From Alloalcanivorax gelatiniphagus (lineage in GTDB: Bacteria; Pseudomonadota; Gammaproteobacteria; Pseudomonadales; Alcanivoracaceae), in the NCBI RefSeq assembly GCF_005938655.1, contig NZ_VCQT01000008.1, positions 34,241 to 98,240 on the forward strand: a stretch of 64,000 nt of DNA, read 5' to 3'. The notes below the pieces were generated by a model. That model worked only from the letters and a program-made list of their open reading frames with translations, did no database searches and was not told the DNA's origin. The position numbers were made by a program, and so were the translations under genes. Positions 57,820 through 64,000 of the stretch are shown here, piece by piece; position 1 is the stretch's first letter, and each line of letters starts with the position of its first letter.

Positions 57820-58411
57820 ACGGCTGCTTGATGTGCTGGTATCCGGCAGCGCGCTGCTGGTGCTGTCGCCGCTGCTGCTGGTGTTGGCGGTGCTGGTGCG
57901 GGTCAAGCTGGGGGCGCCGGTGCTGTTCCGCCAGACCCGGCCGGGCCTGCACGGCAAGCCGTTTGAGATGATGAAATTCCGCACCATGACCGACGCCCGC
58001 GATGGCAATGGCGAGTTGCTGCCGGACGCGGAACGGCTGGTGCCGTTCGGCCGCTTTCTGCGCGACAGCAGCCTGGACGAACTGCCGGAGCTGATCAATG
58101 TGCTGCGCGGCGACATGAGCCTGGTGGGCCCGCGCCCGCTGCTGATGAGTTACCTGCCGCTGTACAACGCCCACCAGCGCCGCCGTCACGAAGTGCGGCC
58201 CGGCGTCACCGGCTGGGCCCAGGTCAACGGCCGCAACAACATCACCTGGCAGGAAAAATTCGATCTCGATGTCTGGTACGTGGATCATCACAGCCTGTGG
58301 CTGGATCTGCGTATCCTGGCGCGCACCGTGACCGCCGTGCTGAAACGCGACGGGGTCGCCAAGGACGGCCACGCCACCACCGACTATTTTCAGGGGAACG
58401 ACGAACCATGA
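57812..58411 (+). CDS. initiating sugar-phosphate transferase (PglC/WcaJ type)
   Basis: A 199-residue bacterial sugar transferase of the short, single-membrane-segment form. One N-terminal hydrophobic segment (about 10-30) is followed by the catalytic block KFRTMTDARD, DELPELINVLRGDMSLVGPRP and RPGVTGWAQVNGRN. It transfers a sugar-1-phosphate to undecaprenyl phosphate and so starts the repeat unit. It is overlapped on both sides by cassette genes. Confidence 0.9.
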   Translation: MIKRLLDVLVSGSALLVLSPLLLVLAVLVRVKLGAPVLFRQTRPGLHGKPFEMMKFRTMTDARDGNGELLPDAERLVPFGRFLRDSSLDELPELINVLRGDMSLVGPRPLLMSYLPLYNAHQRRRHEVRPGVTGWAQVNGRNNITWQEKFDLDVWYVDHHSLWLDLRILARTVTAVLKRDGVAKDGHATTDYFQGNDEP

Positions 58412-59202
58412 CCCGGGATGCTTCCAGGACCAAGGTACTGTTCATGGGCCGCAAGCCGGTGGCCGCCGAGGCACTGCGCTGGCTGCTGGCCCGCGACGAC
58501 GTGCAGGTAGTGGGTGTGATCACCGACAGCCATCTGTCGGTGTCGCCCACCAGCGACGTGGCCCGCGCCGCCGGCGTGCCGATTCTCGACCGGGACACCA
58601 TGGAGGCGAAGGTGGCCGCCGGCGAGCTGCAAGTGGACCTGGGGCTGTCCATGCTCTACTGGCAGAAGATCCGCCGGCCGCTGCTGGATCACTGCGCCCG
58701 GGGCGTGATTAATTTCCATCCCGCGCCGCTGCCTGAGTACAAGGGCACCGCCGGCTACAACCTGGCGATTCTCGAGGACCGGCCGGACTGGGCGGTGAGC
58801 GCCCACTATGTGGACGAGGACATCGACACCGGCGAGATCATCCAGGTGCAGTCGTTTCCGGTGGACCGGGAGCACGAAACCGCGCGCAGCCTGGAAGCCA
58901 AATCCCAGCCCCGGCTGCTGGCCCAGTTCGAATCGGTCACCGCGCGTCTGCTGGCGGACCCGGCGCCGCTGCCCACCACTCCCAATACCGGCGGCCGCTA
59001 TGTGAGCCGGGCGGAGATGGAAGCCATGAAGGAAGTGCGCGACGGCGACGACGTGGAACGCAAGATCCGCGCGTTCTGGTTCCCGCCCTATGACGGCGCC
59101 TACCGGCTGGTCAACGGCGTTAAATGCACCCTGGTCAGCCGCGCCATTCTGCAGTCCCTGGCGGACCCCTCCACCAGCAGCCTGTTCACCGACCCGTCCT
59201 GA
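58408..59202 (+). CDS. formyltransferase family protein, probable sugar N-formyltransferase
   Basis: A 264-residue formyltransferase-fold protein. The active-site Asn/His pair lies in INFHPAPLPEYKG and the Asp in EDIDTGEII, as in methionyl-tRNA and ArnA-type formyltransferases that use N10-formyl-tetrahydrofolate. Its place as last gene of a polysaccharide cassette suggests it formylates an amino sugar. No aminotransferase to make such a sugar is in the cassette. It overlaps the sugar transferase by 4 bp. Confidence 0.78.
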   Translation: MTRDASRTKVLFMGRKPVAAEALRWLLARDDVQVVGVITDSHLSVSPTSDVARAAGVPILDRDTMEAKVAAGELQVDLGLSMLYWQKIRRPLLDHCARGVINFHPAPLPEYKGTAGYNLAILEDRPDWAVSAHYVDEDIDTGEIIQVQSFPVDREHETARSLEAKSQPRLLAQFESVTARLLADPAPLPTTPNTGGRYVSRAEMEAMKEVRDGDDVERKIRAFWFPPYDGAYRLVNGVKCTLVSRAILQSLADPSTSSLFTDPS

Positions 59203-59211
59203 TCCCCGGTC

Positions 59212-60096
59212 TCAGCGCGGCTGGGACCAGAGCGCCTGGATCACCGGGTCGGCCAGGCGTTTTTCCCGGGTGAACAAGCCCACCTCGTAATCCGCCAGGG
59301 CGGGGGTGACCTGCAACGCCCGGGTGCGTTCCGCCAGGGGGCTGCGCTCCAGCACGATGCGCGGCGCCACCCCCACGCCGAAGCCCAGGCTCACCATGCT
59401 GACAATCGCTTCGTTGCCGCTCACCTGGGCATAGATGCGCGGCGTCACCCCGAGGGTGCGGAACCACTGATCCAGACGCTGCCGGGACAGGCCCTGTTCG
59501 GACAGAATCATTGGCACCTCGCGCCAGGCCTCCGCCCGGGCCGGGCCGGACAGTGCCTCTGCGAGCCGGGGCTGATCGCTGGGCGCGATGAACAGTAACG
59601 GCGAGCGCAGGATCGGCCGGAACGCCAGTCCCCGGGGCAGGGCACCGTCCGGGCGAGCGCCGATGGCGATGTCCTCGCGGCCGGTGAGCACCCGGTCCAT
59701 GGCCTGGGCCGGGTCGCCGGTATGCAGCTTGATCTCGATACCCGGGTAGTCGACGCGGAAGCGGCTGAGAATGTCGTACAGAAAGCTGTAGCTGGCGGTC
59801 ACCGAGCAATACAGGCTCAGCTCGCCCTGCAGCACGCGGCCGCTTTCCTGCATGGAATGCCGCAGGCTGTCCCACTGCGCCAGCGCCTCCCGGGCGTACT
59901 GCTGAAAACGCCGCCCCTCCCGGGTCAGGCTCACGCTGCGGTTATCGCGCAGGAACAGGGTCACGCCCAGTTCGTCCTCCAATTGGCGGATGGTGCGGCT
60001 CACCGCCGAGGGGCTCATATGGCAACGGTCGCCGGCGCGGCCGAAGTGCAGGGTCTCGGCCAGGGCCAGAAACAGGCGGAGGGGGCGGGTGTCCAT
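59212..60096 (-). CDS. ilvY: LysR-type activator IlvY
   Basis: A 294-residue LysR regulator. The N-terminal winged helix (LRLFLALAETLHFGRAGDRC; SPSAVSRTIRQLEDELG) and the co-inducer domain with SVTASYSFLYDIL and GNEAIVSMVSLGFGVGV match IlvY closely. IlvY activates ilvC in response to acetolactate or acetohydroxybutyrate. It is divergent from ilvC with a 127-bp gap, the classical arrangement. Confidence 0.9.
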   Translation of the reverse strand: MDTRPLRLFLALAETLHFGRAGDRCHMSPSAVSRTIRQLEDELGVTLFLRDNRSVSLTREGRRFQQYAREALAQWDSLRHSMQESGRVLQGELSLYCSVTASYSFLYDILSRFRVDYPGIEIKLHTGDPAQAMDRVLTGREDIAIGARPDGALPRGLAFRPILRSPLLFIAPSDQPRLAEALSGPARAEAWREVPMILSEQGLSRQRLDQWFRTLGVTPRIYAQVSGNEAIVSMVSLGFGVGVAPRIVLERSPLAERTRALQVTPALADYEVGLFTREKRLADPVIQALWSQPR

Positions 60097-60124
60097 GGGT
60101 GTGTTCCGGAAATCGGCATGCTGT

Positions 60125-60169
60125 GTTGCGAATATATCATTTTACGCAACGCCGGGCATGGCCTAAGGT
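60125..60169 (+). promoter_or_regulatory. ilvY/ilvC divergent control region: candidate IlvY operator and ilvC promoter
   Basis: GTTGCG-N14-CGCAAC (60125-60150) is a perfect inverted repeat overlapping the -35 of a promoter with TTTACG (60141-60146), a 17-bp spacer and TAAGGT (60164-60169). LysR-type activators usually bind this way. The exact operator is inferred. Confidence 0.5.
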
Positions 60170-60181
60170 GTGGGCCCTTGA

Positions 60182-61240
<1,059 letters not shown>

Positions 61241-61273
61241 AGCCTTGCCGCCACCCGGCGGTCTAAAGCTTTG

Positions 61274-61301
61274 CAAAAACGCGCCCCCGGGCGCGTTTTT
61301 T
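61274..61301 (+). terminator. ilvC terminator
   Basis: CGCGCCC and GGGCGCG form a GC-rich hairpin flanked by five A and followed by six T residues. Confidence 0.9.
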
Positions 61302-61353
61302 GCGTCCGGCCCCTGGGGTAGACTATCGGCAACGCCCATTACCGTGAGCAAAC

Positions 61354-62154
61354 ATGGCCGAGCATCAGGACCACCCTCAAGACCGTTCCCAAGAGACCGG
61401 CGACCGCGCGCCCGACGCCTTCGAGGTGGTGGAAGCCGAACGCACCGGCGCCCGCCACAAGGGCGTCTATCTGCTGCCCAACCTGTTCACCACCGGTGCC
61501 CTGTTCGCCGGCTTCTACGCCATCGTGGCGGCCATGAACGGCCTGTTCGAGGCCGCCGCGGTGGGCATCATCGTGGCCGGCATTCTGGATGGCCTGGACG
61601 GCGGCGTGGCGCGACTGACCAACACCCAGAGCAAGTTCGGGGCGGAGTACGACTCGCTCTCGGATTGCGTGGCCTTCGGCGTGGCGCCGGGGCTGGTGGC
61701 CTATTCCTGGGGGCTGACCGAGTTGGGCAAGTTCGGCTGGATGGCCGCTTTCATCTACCTGGCCTGCGCCGCGTTGCGGCTGGCCCGTTTCAATGTTCAG
61801 GCGGAAAGCACCGACAAGCGGTTCTTTATCGGCCTGCCCAGTCCCACCGGCGCCGGCCTGGTGGCCACCCTGGTGTGGCTGGGCGCCAGCCGCGGCGTTG
61901 ACGGAAACGACATCTCCTGGCTGGTAGCCTTTACGGTGGCCGGCGCGGGTTTGCTGATGGTGTCCTCGGTGCGCTACCACTCGTTCAAGGAGTTTCACAT
62001 TGGGCGGGTGCCCTTCAAGGTGCTGCTGGGCGTGATCGTGGCCTTCGCCATCGTGTTCCTGGACCCGCCGCTGGTGCTGCTTACCGTGGCGGTGGTCTAC
62101 GTTGTCACCGGCCTGCTGTTGAACCTTTGGCGGCTGCGCAAGAAGTCCGTGTAA
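61354..62154 (+). CDS. pssA: CDP-diacylglycerol-serine O-phosphatidyltransferase
   Basis: A 266-residue integral membrane CDP-alcohol phosphotransferase making phosphatidylserine, precursor of phosphatidylethanolamine. The family motif D-G-x2-A-R-x8-G-x3-D-x3-D is complete in DGGVARLTNTQSKFGAEYDS followed by LSD. About seven hydrophobic helices follow a 30-residue charged N-terminus. Position after ilvC is as recalled in pseudomonads. Confidence 0.94.
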   Translation: MAEHQDHPQDRSQETGDRAPDAFEVVEAERTGARHKGVYLLPNLFTTGALFAGFYAIVAAMNGLFEAAAVGIIVAGILDGLDGGVARLTNTQSKFGAEYDSLSDCVAFGVAPGLVAYSWGLTELGKFGWMAAFIYLACAALRLARFNVQAESTDKRFFIGLPSPTGAGLVATLVWLGASRGVDGNDISWLVAFTVAGAGLLMVSSVRYHSFKEFHIGRVPFKVLLGVIVAFAIVFLDPPLVLLTVAVVYVVTGLLLNLWRLRKKSV

Positions 62155-62205
62155 CAAAAGCGCGGCTCGCCTCTCTAACGGAATAACCGACCAGGAGAAC
62201 GAGCC

Positions 62206-63201
62206 GTGCTGATTCGCAAACGTCACCGTAATGAGCCGAAAAGCTCCGAAATCACCCCGGAATCCGTCTATCTTAAGCGCCGGGAACTGATGATTCTGGG
62301 CGGGCTGGCCGGACTGTTCGCCGCCACCCCGTCCTGGGCCCGCGCCGTCGATCCGGTCGCCGAGGACGACGCCCGCCCGGCCTGGCTGCGCCAGCAGGTA
62401 GCCGGCGCCAAGGACGGTGTGCCCAGCACCGACGAAAAGCTCACCCCCTTCGACGACGTCACCCAATACAACAACTTCTACGAGTTTGGCACCGGCAAGG
62501 ACGACCCGGCGGCCAATGCCCACCGTATGAAGACCAATCCCTGGCAGTTCACCGTGGCCGGCGCCGCCGAACGCACCGGCACCTTTGATCTGGAGGACCT
62601 GCTCAAGGGTCTGCCGGTTGAGGAGCGCATCTACCGCCTGCGTTGCGTGGAAGCCTGGTCCATGGTGATCCCCTGGGTGGGCATCCCCATGGCGGCGCTG
62701 CTGAAGAAACTGCAGCCCACCAGCAAGGCCCGCTACGTGGCGTTCACCACCCTGGCCGACCCCAAGCAGATGCCGGGGGTGGACTCGCCGTTCACCGGCA
62801 TCGACTTCCCCTACCGGGAGGGACTGCGCCTGGACGAGGCCATGCACCCCCTGACGCTGATGGCCATCGGCCTGTACGGGCGCACGTTGCCCAACCAGAA
62901 CGGCGCGCCGCTACGGCTGGTGGTGCCCTGGAAGTACGGCTTCAAGTCGATCAAATCGATCGTGCGCATCGAATTCACGGAGCAGCGCCCGGCGACCACC
63001 TGGAACCTGTTGGCGCCCCGGGAATACGGTTTCTACGCCAACGTGAACCCGGAGGTGGATCACCCGCGCTGGTCCCAGTCCCGGGAGCGCCGCCTGCCCA
63101 ACTCCCTGTTCAACCCCAATTGGCGGCCCACCGAGCTGTTCAACGGCTATGACCAGGTGGCCGGGCTCTACAAGGGCATGGATCTGAGAAAGAACTACTG
63201 A
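62206..63201 (+). CDS. msrP: protein-methionine-sulfoxide reductase catalytic subunit MsrP
   Basis: A 331-residue periplasmic molybdoenzyme of the sulfite-oxidase fold that repairs oxidised methionine in envelope proteins. A twin-arginine signal ([10 protein letters not shown], about 24-33) ends near ARA. The Mo-ligand Cys is in [11 protein letters not shown], followed by [19 protein letters not shown]. It starts with GTG after AGGAG. Its last base overlaps the msrQ start. Confidence 0.95.
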   Translation: MLIRKRHRNEPKSSEITPESVYLKRRELMILGGLAGLFAATPSWARAVDPVAEDDARPAWLRQQVAGAKDGVPSTDEKLTPFDDVTQYNNFYEFGTGKDDPAANAHRMKTNPWQFTVAGAAERTGTFDLEDLLKGLPVEERIYRLRCVEAWSMVIPWVGIPMAALLKKLQPTSKARYVAFTTLADPKQMPGVDSPFTGIDFPYREGLRLDEAMHPLTLMAIGLYGRTLPNQNGAPLRLVVPWKYGFKSIKSIVRIEFTEQRPATTWNLLAPREYGFYANVNPEVDHPRWSQSRERRLPNSLFNPNWRPTELFNGYDQVAGLYKGMDLRKNY

Positions 63202-63800
63202 TGGCGGCGGCGAACAGTGTGAACCCCAAGAGCTGGACCTGGATTGCCTGGCCGCTGGGGGCGCTGCCGCTGGCCTGGGTGCTGTGGCAGGGCGTCACTG
63301 GCGGCAGCGGGCCGGACCCGGTGGCGGCGCTGGTCAATGCCCTGGGCTGGTGGGCGCTGGTGCTGCTGCTGGTGTGCCTGACCATGCGCCCGGCGGCCCG
63401 GCTGCTCAATATCCCGGCGCTGGTGATCTGGCGGCGCACCTTCGGGCTGTGGATGTTCATCTACGCCAGCCTGCATTTTCTCGCCTGGGCGACCCTGATC
63501 CTGGGCTGGGACCCGGGCCGGCTGGCCACCGAGCTGAGCAAACGCCCCTATATCATCGTCGGCGCCGCCGCCTGGCTGGCACTATGGCCGCTGGCGCTGA
63601 CCAGCACCCGCAAGGCGCGCCGGCGGATGGGCAAGCGGTGGGTGAAATTGCATAGACTGATCTTTCTGGCCCTGCCCCTGGCACTGATTCATCAGTTCTG
63701 GGTGCAGAAATCCGGTTTCGGCGAATCGCTGGCGTTTCTGGCGGTGGCCCTGGTGCTGGTGGGCTATCGATTGCGAGGACGGTTTTTGCCTGGAAAATGA
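63201..63800 (+). CDS. msrQ: haem-binding membrane subunit MsrQ
   Basis: A 199-residue inner-membrane cytochrome b-type protein with about six helices. His residues in YASLHFLAW, KLHRLIFL and IHQFWVQKSG are the expected haem ligands. It passes quinol-derived electrons to MsrP. ATG overlaps TGA of msrP. Only a weak hairpin with a T tract (63820-63829 region) follows. Confidence 0.94.
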   Translation: MAAANSVNPKSWTWIAWPLGALPLAWVLWQGVTGGSGPDPVAALVNALGWWALVLLLVCLTMRPAARLLNIPALVIWRRTFGLWMFIYASLHFLAWATLILGWDPGRLATELSKRPYIIVGAAAWLALWPLALTSTRKARRRMGKRWVKLHRLIFLALPLALIHQFWVQKSGFGESLAFLAVALVLVGYRLRGRFLPGK

Positions 63801-63881
63801 GCGGTTTTGCCCGGGAAAGCTGCTTTTTTCATCGTCATGCTCAAGTTCTGACCGTTTGATGAATCAGTGATGAAAAAAGTG

Positions 63882-63909
63882 TTGACGCCTCTCCGCAAAT
63901 CCCTAGAAT
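63882..63909 (+). promoter_or_regulatory. rRNA operon promoter
   Basis: TTGACG and TAGAAT are separated by 16 bp, with an A-rich upstream stretch (GATGAAAAAAGT) and a GC-rich discriminator after the -10. This is the pattern of a growth-rate and ppGpp controlled stable-RNA promoter. Confidence 0.8.
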
Positions 63910-63978
63910 GCGCTCCCACAACGACGGCGGACGCAGCCAAGCAGCAGCGGCCCGGTCGGGAAGCAAAACGCTTCCAAC

Positions 63979-63989
63979 GCTCTTTAACA
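63979..63989 (+). promoter_or_regulatory. rrn leader boxA antitermination site
   Basis: GCTCTTTAACA is the boxA sequence recognised by NusB/NusE. A GGAAGC-AAAAC-GCTTCC hairpin precedes it. The 16S rRNA gene is expected just beyond the right edge of the window. Confidence 0.85.
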
Positions 63990-64000
63990 ATCAGGCAAGC

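Noticed and set aside
63910..64000. tRNA gene or start of 16S rRNA at the right edge
   Set aside because: No cloverleaf is visible and the sequence ends inside the rrn leader after boxA; the mature 16S start is not reached.

Overview
This is a contiguous stretch of a high-GC gammaproteobacterial chromosome with 61 protein-coding genes that I can support. There are no tRNAs, insertion sequences or CRISPR arrays. From 15.0 to 46.2 kb the order is ispB, rplU-rpmA, obg-proB, rpsT, murJ-ribF-ileS-lspA-fkpB-ispH, minor pilins, thiO, pilRS, bamD, rluD, yfiH, clpB. I recall this order from Pseudomonas aeruginosa. A two-domain acyl-CoA reductase of the wax-ester type, a phasin-like protein and a sterol desaturase-family protein point to a marine lipid-storing relative such as Alcanivorax. 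That assignment is inference; no rRNA is present to confirm it.

Layout. 0-15 kb holds mixed metabolic and regulatory genes: an epoxide hydrolase fragment, a candidate anaerobically induced small RNA, acyl-CoA reductase, nitroreductase, a MoxR ATPase with its CoxE-like VWA partner, a hybrid sensor kinase, an outer-membrane barrel, an ABC1 kinase, a phasin, an AraC regulator, and MAPEG and HIT proteins. 15-28 kb is housekeeping: quinone side chain, ribosomal proteins, Obg, proline synthesis, lipid II flippase, FAD synthesis, lipoprotein maturation and isoprenoid synthesis. 28.3-34.6 kb is the type IV pilus minor pilin/PilY1 operon. It is followed by thiO and the PilS/PilR two-component system that normally controls pilin expression. 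39-46 kb has NAD synthetase, BamD, RluD, YfiH and ClpB, the last behind a good sigma-32 promoter.

48.5-63.8 kb is a branched-chain amino acid and membrane block: ilvI-ilvH, then ilvY/ilvC, pssA and msrPQ, ending at an rRNA-type promoter with boxA at the right edge. Between ilvH and ilvY/ilvC sits an 8.3 kb, tightly overlapping surface-polysaccharide cassette (wecB, wecC, flippase, heparinase-like protein, glycosyltransferase, initiating sugar transferase, formyltransferase). It interrupts an arrangement that I recall as contiguous in pseudomonads.

The most interesting non-coding signals are: a small RNA candidate with an FNR/ANR-type box spaced exactly as in a class II promoter; REP-like GTAGGAGCGGCTTCAGCCGCGAT elements in several intergenic gaps; a second 65-bp repeat found twice beside REP pairs, whose stem covaries around a conserved loop; a palindromic array of heptamer repeats before obg; and an in-frame hexapeptide repeat that extends the N-terminus of LspA.
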